A DNA stretch of 64,000 nucleotides from Cololabis saira. Lineage: Eukaryota > Chordata > Actinopteri > Beloniformes > Belonidae. The notes beneath the pieces are model-generated. The model saw only the letters and a list, made by a program, of their open reading frames with translations. It was not told where the DNA came from and did no database searches. Positions 1-9,420 of the stretch are shown one piece after another. Made by a program: the position numbers and the translations under genes. The stretch lies in NCBI RefSeq assembly GCF_033807715.1, contig NC_084591.1, forward strand, positions 44,324,868 to 44,388,867, in the 5' to 3' direction. Every line of letters starts with the position of its first letter. Within the stretch, counting starts at the first letter, position 1.

Positions 1-190
1 CTCCCCCTAGAGTTGCTAATCAGTAACTACAACAACAATGAAGTGGTATCGGAGAATTTTTGCAAGTACGAGTACCGTATATGAGAGCAGTATTGGCCCC
101 AATACCAGTATCGGTATCGGTATCAGCCCTGATACCAGTATCGGTATCGGTATCAGCCCTGATACCAGTATCGGTATCGGGACATCCCTA
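1..190. mobile_element. Fish MITE end with internal 30-bp tandem repeats, in lipt2 intron 2
   Basis: Bases 92-180 hold three copies of a 30-bp unit built on the hexamer GTATCG (ataccagtatcggtatcgg and so on). The block ends in GGGACATCCCTAG near 190, which looks like a terminal inverted repeat of a hAT-type MITE. The partner end would be at or beyond the window start, so the element cannot be closed. It lies just past the exon 2 donor of lipt2. Confidence 0.5.
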
Positions 191-222
191 GTTTCTACCG
201 ACATCACCGCTGGGTTTCGTAC

Positions 223-783
223 CGATGGCACAGATCTTGTTGTCTCCGACCCAGACGCCGGTGTGAGGAGACGTCGACGCCTCGACTCCAAACCTGCTGC
301 AGAGAGAGATGACGGTCTGTTCCAGCTGACTGACGTACCAGCGGACGCTCTGGGGAGACAGAAAACACGTCAACACCTTCCGGCTGCTTCAGGACTCCGG
401 GCGGGTTGTTCTGGGCGGGTCCAGACCTTCCTGAAACAGCCCAGGTCCAGGACCGGGTAGCAGACCAGCTGGCCCGGTCCATGGAAGGTGATGAGTCCCC
501 CGCGGTTGCTCCGGTGGACGTCGGCCCCCAGCAGCCGGAGCCGGTCCAGGACGGGACCCGGGTACGGCTGGTTCCGGATCCCGGTGGTGTAGACGGGCGG
601 GTGCTGGCAGAGCAGCAGGGCGTTGGCCGGGGCGTTGGCCGGAGCCTTGTCCGGAGCGTTGGCCGGACCCTTAGCCCGACCGGACCGGTGCCGGTCCACG
701 TAGACCTGCTGCAGACGAAGGCCCTCCTGGTAGGAGACCAGGCCCAGCCGGACCACCTCCACCAGGGGCCGGCCGGCCCCCAT
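223..783 (-). CDS. lipt2: lipt2, octanoyl-[ACP]:protein octanoyltransferase, exons 1-2 (partial gene)
   Basis: LIPT2 moves octanoyl from mitochondrial acyl carrier protein to the lipoyl domain of GCSH, the first step of protein lipoylation in the mitochondrial matrix. Exon 1 is 783 down to 427 (119 codons, start ATG at 783-781). Exon 2 is 349 down to 223 (42 codons plus one base). They are separated by a 77-bp GT-AG intron. Seen: an early VRLGLVSYQEGL segment, ALLLCQHPPVYTTGIR, the substrate-pocket motif RGGLITFHGPGQ (residues 94-105), CYPVLDL, and in exon 2 HTGVWVGDNKICAIG with the conserved active-site lysine. The frame leaves exon 2 in phase 1 at a good GTACG donor. The later exon with the catalytic cysteine region is not in the window, so the gene runs off the left edge. 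Odd: residues 37-55 carry an Ala/Pro/Asn/Lys repeat (PANAP/DKAPANAP) not expected in the family. Plus-strand open frames over this interval are shadows. Confidence 0.9.
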
Positions 784-890
784 CCAGGACCGTAAGAACC
801 TGGAACCAGAGAGGGGGGGCCATGAGAACCTGCACCTCCATCCCTCCTGAAGACACCACTCAGACAGGAGACATATTGATATGTGTTTAT
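784..890 (-). promoter_or_regulatory. lipt2 5' flank / presumptive 5' UTR
   Basis: Only 107 bp separate the lipt2 start codon from the boundary of the hAT element at 891. This stretch would be the proximal 5' UTR or promoter. I see no TATA box and no upstream ATG that obviously competes. Its function is inferred from position alone. Confidence 0.35.
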
Positions 891-2529
891 TTGGGCTTTC
901 AAAGTTAACGCGTTAACGCGTTAACGTCCTCTTAACGGCAACAATTTTTTTAACGCACGATTAACGCACAGGATAAACAAAAACACGCATTATATAATTT
1001 CTGGCGGTCGACGGAACCATAGCTTGATGACACCCTGCCGTCCGTGGCTGGTCATTTCCTACGCTGATGACACCCTGCCATCCATGTACAATCATATCCT
1101 ACGCTGATGACACCCTGCCATCCATGTACAATCATATCCTACGCTGATGACACCCTGCCATCCATGTACAATCATTTCCTACGCTGATGACACCCTGCCA
1201 TCCATGTACAATCATTTCCTACGCTGATGACACCCTGCCATCCATGTACAATCATTTCCTAAGCTGATGACACCCTGCCATCGCGGCCGATCATTTTCTA
1301 GGCTGACACCCTGCTGTCAAAGTTAAAGTTAACGCGGTAATAACGCATTAACTTAACGTCCTCTTAACGCTGAAAATTATTTGAACGCACGATTAACGCG
1401 CAGGATAAGAAAAAAAAAAAAAAAAAATGCGCATTATATAATTTCTGGCGGTCGACGGAACCATAGCTTGATGACACCCTGCCGATGGCCGGTCATTTCC
1501 TACGCTGATGACACCCTGCTATCCACGGCCGGTCATTTTCCTACGCTGATGACACCCTGCCATCCATGTACAATCATTTCCTAAGCTGATGACACCCTGC
1601 CATCCATGTACAATCATATCCTACGCTGATGACACCCTGCCATCCATGTACAATCATTTCCTACGCTGATGACACCCTGCCATCCATGTACAATCATTTC
1701 CTACGCTGATGACACCCTGCCATCCATGTACAATCATTTCCTAAGCTGATGACACCCTGCCATCGCGGCCGATCATTTTCTAGGCTGACACCCTGCTGTC
1801 AAAGTTAAAGTTAACGCGGTAATAACGCATTAACTTAACGTCCTCTTAACGCTGAAAATTATTTGAACGCACGATTAACGCGCAGGATAAAAAAAAAAAA
1901 AAAAAAAAAAACGCGCATTATATAATTTCTGGCGCTCGACGGCACCGTAGCTCGAGGAAAAGTCTGGTGAACTGAGAAATGGAGAATGAAAAGGGACTTT
2001 TGAACGGCTAGTTCACTTTCAAAAAGATGCAGATGGTTTGCTGGACAAGTTATTTGCATGTGGATTTGAAATGAATTACCATGGAAGTACGTCGAGTCTC
2101 AAATACCACTTAGGAGAAGGGGATATTTTTTGAGCCTTTTATTTTCCTCCATATGACGTTAGACATAATTACATGGAACATTTAACTGACCAATGCATTT
2201 CTTGTACAATGTTTGTGATGCATGGGTCATTGTTTTACATTGAGCTGCTTAAAACAACAAGGAATCTTAGGTTAGTCTATACAAGTGTAAAGTTGGGGAC
2301 TACATTGTGTTTGTATTTATGAAGGAATGTTACATTCAGGTCAAAAGCTTTTTTGTGTGGAAAGTTGATAAAAAAGCATAGTTGATAAAGCAGCATATTT
2401 GCCCTTTCTCATGTTGTTAACAGTATTCAAAAATTTAAAAAATACCTTAAGGTAATTTGAACAGCAAAGAAATGTGTGGACAACATGCGATTAATCTTGA
2501 TTAAAAAAGTGAATCATTTGACAGCCCTG
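891..2529 (+). mobile_element. Decayed hAT element (1.64 kb) with BED-finger remnant and internal minisatellite
   Basis: The ends are inverted repeats: left TTGGGCTTTCAAAG, right CATTTGACAGCCCTG. They are flanked by an imperfect 8-bp duplication (gtgtttat at 883-890, ctttttat at 2530-2537; 6 of 8 match), the length expected for hAT. At 2044-2115 the plus strand reads a degenerate BED-type zinc-finger segment with the hallmark NYHGSTSSLKYHL, as in hAT transposases. The left part is a tandemly duplicated block of about 450 bp that contains a 40-bp minisatellite. No intact transposase remains. Confidence 0.7.
1020..1800. repeat. 40-bp minisatellite in two arrays inside a ~450-bp tandem duplication
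   Basis: The unit (ctgatgacaccctgccatcc plus atgtacaatcatttcctacg) repeats about six times at 1064-1300 and again about six times at 1505-1775. Each array is preceded by the same leader (ttaacgtcctcttaacg, then a poly-A of variable length, then cgcattatataatttctggcg) and followed by ctgctgtcaaagttaaagtt. A third leader copy at 1838-1940 leads into the BED remnant. The arrays therefore sit inside a larger tandem duplication of the transposon's subterminal region. Confidence 0.85.
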
Positions 2530-2537
2530 CTTTTTAT

Positions 2538-3560
2538 ACTTTAGACAGACTTGTAGTTTTCGAAACTATTTTTATTTGCATCTGATTAATGTTTTGCTGC
2601 ATCTGCATGTGTCTGTATTTAATTACAGTTTAGTGTTTATAACGGCCTCGGTTGAATAAATATATGAATAAAATTTGCATGGAACATTGTTTTTCTGTAA
2701 AAGCTATAAGTTTATGGAACAATCTGAAATAAAATCAAAACATTACATTTAAAAGAATAATAAAAGCCAGTTTGATGAAGAAATATCATGATAATGGTTA
2801 AGTTAGGTGGCTTTGCTTTTTTCTCTCTCTCTTTTTAGCACCAGTCATATTTTTTTTTTCTTTGAATCCAAAAAGAATACGACTATCTGTGTTTGACGAC
2901 AGCTATTTTGTGTTATTTTATAACTTTGTTGTAGATTTTTTGTTGTTGTTCTTTTGTGGGTTTTTTTTAAATTACGTAATTTGTAATTTTTTTTATTATT
3001 ACATTAATGGAAATTTGATTTCTTAGAAAAATGGGACAGATAAAATAAGAGTTGAGATTTGTTGTAATCATATTGAACTGTTTTGTTTTTCTTTCAATGA
3101 ATGAAATAAAGAATAAAAATGAAAAAATTAAATGCACATCGTTGTGATTGATCAGGTCCATTTCAGTGATGCTGCTATACGTTGTAATCTGATTACTTTA
3201 ATGGTAAATAATGTAATTTCAATCTTTAATATCTAAAATCCAGGTTTCATTTCCAAATTCAGTCAAATTTAAATCAGTAACATTTACTATTCATTACACT
3301 ACTTACTACTTACTTACTGCTCGGGACGGGAATCGAGCGAGGACTTTGTCAAGTAAACGAGAGTCGCAGAATCTGCCCGAGAATATGTCAGATTCTAGAC
3401 AAACTAACAAACCACAGAAATCCGGCACGTGCTTTTGGAACAAACGAGTATCTTTCAACACCAGAAGGCGTTTGCAGAGAATTCGGCTGTCAGATTTTAG
3501 TAAAATAAACATTTATATGACTAGAAATCGAGATTTTAGTTCCTACTCCGGACTGTCCTT
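2538..3560. other. AT-rich intergenic DNA, no gene recognised
   Basis: Beyond the hAT element the sequence is strongly AT-rich, with many poly-T/poly-A runs (for example 2840-3130). All open frames are short and show no family resemblance. An E-box CACGTG lies at 3427-3432. No splice-linked coding segment was found. Confidence 0.5.
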
Positions 3561-3579
3561 CAGTATCCTGTGGCGGTCT

Positions 3580-3790
3580 GACGTCGCGCATGCGCATATA
3601 AATGCCGCTAAAACCACTTCTGTTATGTCGTCTTTCTCAATCAGACTGTTTTAATTTTACTATCTTTACCTGGGCCACTACTTTAACTGAGCCACTACTT
3701 CTCAGGTGTTCTCCTCCACCTGCAGCGCTCGTGTTTTCCTGGGCTGTGCTGTGAAACCATCCACTTCCGGGTTCCACACCGGAAATCATG
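3580..3790. promoter_or_regulatory. Candidate promoter patch: NRF-1 palindrome plus ETS/GABP motifs
   Basis: The sequence GCGCATGCGCAT near 3587-3598 matches the NRF-1 palindromic consensus. CACTTCCGG (about 3760) and ACCGGAAAT (about 3778) match ETS/GABP (NRF-2) sites in opposite orientation. NRF-1 and NRF-2 typically drive nuclear genes for mitochondrial proteins. The nearest such gene is lipt2, whose start codon is 2.8 kb away with the 1.64 kb hAT insertion in between. The motifs are seen; the assignment to lipt2 is inference, and an unannotated non-coding transcript is an alternative. Confidence 0.4.
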
Positions 3791-3849
3791 AGCCCTTTCA
3801 TAATAAACTGTTTTCCTAACCTTCAAAAAGTGTATGTTCTCTGTTTTGT

Positions 3850-4261
3850 GATAATAAATGTGGAGTTATGGATTAACCAAGTGTTTATGTGATGACTCAG
3901 ACATTAGTAGTTTTTGTCTTGAATTCTGTTCAACCAATAACAATAATAATAATGATAACAGTCATAACAACAACAATAATAATAATAATAATAATGACAT
4001 TAATAGTAATAATAATAATAATGACATTAATAAAATAATTATTATTATCATTATAATAAAAGATGTGCAAAATCTTTCTATTTCATCCATATCGTACCTG
4101 TTTTTTTTATCTCATACTGCACTATTTTCTTCTTCTACTGTTTATATTTTGTTTTACGTATTTTTTACTTTTTTATCCTTTTTCTCTGCATGTGTGTATT
4201 GTGTGTACTGCTGCTGCTCAAAGTGAATGAATGAATAAAGGACTATCTAATCTAAAATTAC

Positions 4262-4309
<48 letters not shown>

Positions 4310-4310
4310 G
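3850..4310 (+). repeat. LINE 3'-tail-like sequence with (AAT)n and (GATA)n arrays
   Basis: Bases 3940-4050 are an interrupted (AAT)n array. The run aatgaatgaataaaggacta followed by (GATA)n at 4263-4308 has the form of a teleost non-LTR retrotransposon tail (AATAAAG then a short tandem repeat). No reverse-transcriptase sequence is left. Confidence 0.5.
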
Positions 4311-4589
4311 AAGCAAAAGTAAGTTTTATCCGATTAATCAATAGAATATTTGATCGAATAATCGATCACACAAATATTCAATTGCTGCAGCCCTATTTTT
4401 GGTACTTAGAAAAAATATGTTTTTTTGATGTTTCAGGAAATGTTCAGTTTAAAATAATTGTATTTATTTTTATATGAAAATTTAACAAACAGTTAACTAG
4501 TTTGCATAATATGTAAATAAATGTCAATTGTTCTCATAAAAGAAACAAATTGGTTGTTTGTAATCAAGTAATCTGCCTTTTGATTGATT

Positions 4590-4792
4590 TAAATTTTTAT
4601 TTCGAACATGAAACAGTAATGAATACGAAACAAAACAATAATAAATACATGTAAATAAGAAATAAAAAACAAAAATATAAATAAAAACATGCATCCATCA
4701 TAATAAACATGCTCGAAAAGGAGTAGGAAGAAGTAAAAACGTATTAAATCCTACCCCCTAAAATCTATTTCATTATGATCAAAATGTATTTA

Positions 4793-4837
<45 letters not shown>

Positions 4838-4840
4838 GAA
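4590..4840. repeat. Dispersed repeat with motif tttcgaacatg...cgaaaaggagta, followed by (TA)n
   Basis: The pair of motifs (ttatttcgaacatg, then ctcgaaaaggagtagg and a poly-C stretch) recurs at 24030-24200 in the same order. That makes it an interspersed repeat, probably a LINE 3' region. A (TA)n microsatellite follows at about 4798-4835. Confidence 0.5.
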
Positions 4841-4853
4841 TGATAATCAATAA

Positions 4854-5508
4854 TCAATGAATGTGGTTTTACTGCTATTTCAACATTTAGAGTCATCACC
4901 AGAAAAATAACACCAGGAAAATAACTTATTTTGACAATTTTCACCTGTTTCAAGTAAATTTTCACTTGAAATAAGTAGGAAAATCTGCCAGTGGGACAAG
5001 ATTTATCTTCTCATTACAAGCAAAAAAAATCTTGTTCCACTGGCAGATTTTTCTACTTATTTCAAGTGAAAATCTACTTGAAACAGGTGAAAATTGTTGT
5101 TTTTTCCAGTGATGAGTCTTGTTTTAAGTGTAATGAGATTTCTTTTTACTAAAATGAGACATTTTAACTAGAAATAAGAAAAATATTCTTAAGATTCTTT
5201 CGTTAAGATTTGGAGTTTTTGCAGTGATCCATTTTACTTATCCTGTGAAGGACAGAGTCATATTGATAAGTTCAGAAAACTGTTTTTTATTTTTGTGTTT
5301 TGATGTATTTGATGCAAGCCCAGTGGATATTTAAAGCTTACAGAAAGCTGCATTTAACTGCTGCTATGTCATTTCTGCAGTATTTCTGCAGGTGTTTTGG
5401 TCACTGCTATTATTTGTAATATATTATATTTGTAATCAGCACAAATTATCCGTCCCCATATGATAAAATCCACCCCCCCCCCCTCATTTCTTTTTACAAC
5501 TCGAGTAC

Positions 5509-5510
<2 letters not shown>
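4854..5510 (-). mobile_element. hAT MITE family S (CAGTACTCGAGTTG termini), left-truncated copy
   Basis: This is the reverse-orientation copy of the elements at 14544-15307, 41560-42320 and 63597 onward. The end AACTCGAGTACTG at 5510 is intact; the other terminus, about 90 bp, is missing and abuts (TA)n DNA. The internal hairpin (atctgccagtggaacaag and its complement, about 4985-5080) is preserved. Confidence 0.75.
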
Positions 5511-5593
<83 letters not shown>

Positions 5594-5595
5594 TT
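5511..5595. repeat. (AT)n microsatellite
   Basis: About 70 bp of uninterrupted AT alternation followed by poly-T, directly between the family S element and the CpG-rich block. Confidence 0.9.
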
Positions 5596-5629
5596 AGTTT
5601 GTGTGATGTGTTGCCCGCTCCTGATGCTC

Positions 5630-6130
5630 CTGATGCACGTCCCCGCCGCGGCCGCCAGAGGGCAGTCTTGAGTCGGTTGTGCGTGTTTGTGTATTACAAC
5701 TTCCTGCTGATCCTTGGCAGTGAAACGCTCTGAAATACCTGCTTGACCGAGATGCTTCTACCATGGAGGTTTTTCCCTCAAGAACTAATCTGAATTCATA
5801 TCAAACGTGTTCTTAACCGTAAAGAGTAACAGCCCGCTGTAACCGTGGCTGTATCGCCTCCCCTGACGGACTACTAAGACAGAGCTGCCACATCTGGATG
5901 AGCAGAGACATCTGATCATCCTGCCCTAACATGCTGCTGGGGGGCCGGTACCGGGACAACAACCACCCCGCACACACGCCCCGGCCGGGAAGCACACCGG
6001 CAGCCTCGCTAGAGTGAAGGGGCCGCCGTGCTGGCCCCCCGGGACTTCAACAGAACCGGTAAACACAGACGAGCAGCAGCTCTGCAGAGTCACGCTGGGA
6101 CCACCGGCGGCCATGCTAGCGGGCTGCAGG
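5630..6130 (+). promoter_or_regulatory. CpG-rich block, candidate ankrd27 promoter and 5' non-coding exon
   Basis: This is the first GC- and CpG-rich stretch upstream of ankrd27, standing out from AT-rich surroundings. It holds a CTCF-like core (ccgccagagggcag, 5652-5665). A plausible non-coding first exon ends at 6058 before a strong donor (CCG|GTAAAC). The first coding exon at 15758 has only 21 bases before its ATG, so an upstream 5' UTR exon is required. Using this one is inference; the intron would be 9.7 kb. No TATA box was seen, as is usual for CpG-type promoters. Confidence 0.45.
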
Positions 6131-6244
6131 CTGGTTTATGGTCCCGCGTTACACCGACGCAGAGCCTACGGCGTAGGATACGCGGCGACGCGCACCGTAC
6201 GCCGTAGGCTACGCCGTCGTTTTAACGCGGACCATAAATCAGGC
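6130..6244. mobile_element. Short GC-rich palindromic MITE (Harbinger-like), copy 1
   Basis: The arms tttatggtcccgcgtta and taacgcggaccataaatc are complementary and enclose two facing copies of cctacggcgtagg-like sequence. A second copy is at 47212-47298, where a 3-bp TTA duplication is visible. Here the left terminus is degenerate. It lies next to the CpG-rich block and adds CpGs to it. Confidence 0.65.
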
Positions 6245-6487
6245 TTAACGGTAGCATCGACCAGTTGACAGGTTTAAACAGGTAACTGGACCAGGCATAT
6301 ACATATATACATGTATATATGTCTATGGGTCCAGGGACCAGAGCCCAACACTTCACTGGTCAGAACCACTCAAGGGGACTAAACCTACTTACTGAAAATA
6401 TCTATGTCTAATAGTCTGTAGATGATATTTTGGTATGATAACCCTTCCTGAGTGGCAGCTGGATCATAGCTATTGTGTTTCACAATA

Positions 6488-6799
6488 CAGGACTGTCTCA
6501 GAAAATTAGAACATTGTAATAAAGTTCTTTATTTTCTGTAATGCAATTACAAAAACAAAAATGTCATACATTCTGGATTCATTACAAATCAACTATCCTA
6601 TCTCAAAAAATAGAATATTCTGGGAATCTTAATCTTAAACTGTAAACCATAATCAGCAATATTAAAATAATAAAAGGCTTGTAATATTTCAGTTGATTTG
6701 TAATGAATCCAGAATGTATGACATTTTAGTTTTCTTTTAATTGCATTACAGAAAATAAAGAACTTTATCACAATATTCTAATTTTCTGAGACAGTTCTG
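6488..6799. mobile_element. TA-flanked palindromic MITE (family P), copy 1
   Basis: It begins CAGGACTGTCTCAGAAAATT, ends with the inverted complement, and is flanked by TA. Almost the whole element is one inverted repeat. The TA duplication and long terminal repeats suggest a non-autonomous Tc1/mariner-type element. This copy is about 50 bp shorter than the others through loss near the centre. Confidence 0.85.
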
Positions 6800-7192
6800 T
6801 ATTGTCTTTGGTATCACTTTAAAGGGGACCTTTAAAGCATTAATTCAAGTTAAGATGTGATATTTCCTGAATCCTTATGGTCCTGTGAGTATTCCAGTTT
6901 TTGTATTTTGTGTCTCTGTTGTTCCTAGGTGACACAGGGATAAAAGATAGTATATCATTTAGGCGAAAATTGTGTAAAAATGTGTGTTGTTTATAGTTTA
7001 AAGAGCTGCAGAGACCTCTATGTTGGTCAGAAAGATTCACATCTTAGCTTGAATGAATGCTTAAAATGTCCCCTTTAAAATGATACCAAAGACAATATAG
7101 TGAAACATTGACAGATATCCTGTACATGAGTCTAAACCAGGATATGCACCAGCATCTAAAATGTAATTTTCTGAAGGGGGTGGGTAACTATA

Positions 7193-7558
7193 CAGGACTG
7201 TCTCAGAAAATTAGAATATTGTGATTTTCTGTAATGCAATTACAAAAACAAAAATGTCATACATTCTGGATTCATTACAAATCAACTGAAATATTCCAAG
7301 CCTTTTATTATTTTAATATTGCTGATCATGGCTTACAGTTTAAGAAAACTCAAATATCCTATCTCAAAAAATTAGAATATTCTGGGAATCTTAATCTTAA
7401 ACTGTAAACCATAATCAGCAATATTAAAATAATAAAAGGCTTGTAATATTTCAGTTGATTTGTAATGAATCCAGAATGTATGACATTTTAGTTTTTTAAT
7501 TGCATTACAGAAAATAAAGAACTTTATCACAATATTCTAATTTTCTGAGACAGTCCTG
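7193..7558. mobile_element. Family P MITE, copy 2
   Basis: Full length (366 bp), with TA at both borders (7191-7192, 7559-7560). The two half-elements (arms near 7240-7340 and 7400-7500) are near-perfect complements around a centre near 7365. Confidence 0.85.
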
Positions 7559-7959
7559 TAATACAGCTGCCACTCAGGAAGGGTTATCATACCAAAATAT
7601 CATCTACAGACATGGATCTTTTCAGAAATTATAAGCAAGTTTTGTCACCTTGAGTGGTGCTGATATCTGGTCCGACCCATGGACTAAACTGGTGAAAATG
7701 TCACTGACGAGCTGCTTTTACGTGACCGTTTCCACCAGTTATAGATGTTGCTGACAGGCTGGTTTATAGAAACCTAATATTATAGATCCATGATAGAAAC
7801 GTGTTGACTTGGGTTTGCTGAGCGACTCATCTCAGTCAGCTTGTTGTCAGTAGCTGTTACCTGTCCTCTACCTGTCGTCTTCAGCTTTTATTAACACTAG
7901 TCTTCTCCAAAACCAAGCTGTGAACATGGCAGTCCGTTTATGGTGACTGACATTCATTT

Positions 7960-9420
7960 ATTTGTCTCTCACTGTGAAACCCCCTAGTTTCTAGAAAGTC
8001 CACTGTCAGCTTGAACCCCCCCCCTACTCTACCTAATCCACTGGTCATGATTAAAAAGAAGAGGAGAGAAAGGACTGGTGTCTCTGTTTGAATACAGAGT
8101 TGTTTCTGGCTTCTGGGCTCTTCTGCTTCTGCTTTCGTTTTTGGGGAAATCTAACCATCCTTTGTGTCTGGACTTGTGTCTGGACTAGGCATGGGACGAT
8201 ATGAAAATTTCATATCACGATATTAGTGGACAAAAATATCACGATTACGAAATTATCACGATATTAGCGTGTCGCTTATAAAATTCTTAAAATGCAAGGA
8301 AAAAGACTAACCGTGGATCCACTGGTTCCTTCAGAACATTTATTCTCAAATCATTCTCAACACAGTGACACTTGAGGTAGAGAATAAATAGTGCACTGTA
8401 AATGTTATGCATTACAAAGTGTAAACTATAGTACCGGTACCGGTACTTATTTGAACTTTCTTTTTTTGTAAGAAAATACTTCCCTGAGAGTCGCAAGAAA
8501 TAAGTGACAAATAGAAATAAAGTGACAAAGTAGAGCCAAATGCACACTGATTGTATTACTCTCTGAAACTTTAACAGTGGCTGGCTGCTCTGCCTGCTCA
8601 TCAACAATAACACACGTCGATGGATTCTTCACTTCCGCCCGGCGCTCCGCCTCTACAGCTGGATCCGTATCCGGTCTGGGCCGGATATGCAACCGGGCGA
8701 GTGAATTGACACTTTCTTCCAAAAAAAAATAAAAAAATAATAATATTTTTTTTTTTTTTTTTTTTTTTGGCGATAATTACAGTACCCCACGATAACGTTA
8801 TCGCGGCCGTTTTTTATCGCGATATACGATATCGCCCCATGCCTAGTCTGGACTTGTGTCTGGACTTGTGTCTGGACTTGTGTCTGGACATAGGCTGCCC
8901 AAAACAACCCCCAAGTCTCAGTTAAGTCCTCTGGTCCACAGTCACTCTGAAACCAATCCTAGTCTCTAGAAAATGTGAAATCTAACATTTTCTGCTCATA
9001 TGTTGTCTATGTGGCTGATCTAACAGACCTTTTATTTGAGACATGTTGCATCAGGTGGTGTGTGAAAGTGTCTGTCGTTGGTGATTGTATCTTGAAAATG
9101 TCTCTTTTTGTCACTGTTGCATTGACATGCATTATTTGGAGGGGAGAGTCCTTGGCAGCCCAGTGCTTGGTTTGACTGAGGGACTTGAGAGCCCAGTATG
9201 AGGACGTGAACTTCAAGGGGACATGATTTAAAAAGAAGAGGAGAGAAAGGACTGGTGTCTCTGTTTGAATACAGAGCTGTTTTTGGCTCTTCTGCTTTGG
9301 TTTTTGGGGAAATCTACCCTCCCCAGTCACTCTGAACCCCCCCCCTAGTCTCTAGCTAGTCCACTTGTCCATGGTCACTCTGAAACCCCCCTAGTCTCTA
9401 GCTAGTCCACTAGTGTAGAT
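7960..9420. repeat. Local duplications and 12-bp tandem repeat
   Basis: A ~100-bp segment (aaagaagaggagagaaagga... to tttttggggaaatct) occurs at 8053-8150 and again at 9230-9315. The phrase cactctgaaacc...ctagtctctag recurs at about 7970, 8944, 9320 and 9380. A 12-bp unit (gtctggacttgt) is tandem at 8160-8185 and 8846-8890, on both sides of a hAT insertion. No gene is seen. Confidence 0.65.
8186..8845. mobile_element. hAT MITE with TAGGCATGGG termini
   Basis: 660 bp, ends TAGGCATGGGACGATAT and ATATCGCCCCATGCCTA, with 8-bp flanks gtctggac on both sides. The flanks belong to a 12-bp tandem repeat, so they are weaker evidence of duplication than elsewhere. The interior carries the cacgatatta-type motifs shared with the other TAGGGCTG elements. 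Confidence 0.75.

Larger units (their letters stand above)
6320..7690. mobile_element. Large inverted-repeat element disrupted by two MITE insertions
   Basis: The outer arms match in inverted orientation. Left 6405-6465 (ctgtagatgatattttgg, ataacccttcctgagtgg) pairs with right 7563-7615, and the similarity fades out toward 6320 and 7690. A central hairpin with ~65-bp arms (ttgtctttggtatca...) spans about 6802-7093. One copy of the TA-flanked MITE sits in the left arm (6488-6799) and a second at a different TA in the right arm (7193-7558). Confidence 0.65.

Noticed and set aside
406..795. Plus-strand open frame of 129 codons across lipt2 exon 1
   Set aside because: Shadow of the GC-rich minus-strand exon; no family resemblance, whereas the minus strand has clear octanoyltransferase motifs.
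1020..1300. CRISPR-like regular repeat pattern
   Set aside because: Units are contiguous 40-bp tandem repeats without spacers, and the genome is a vertebrate.
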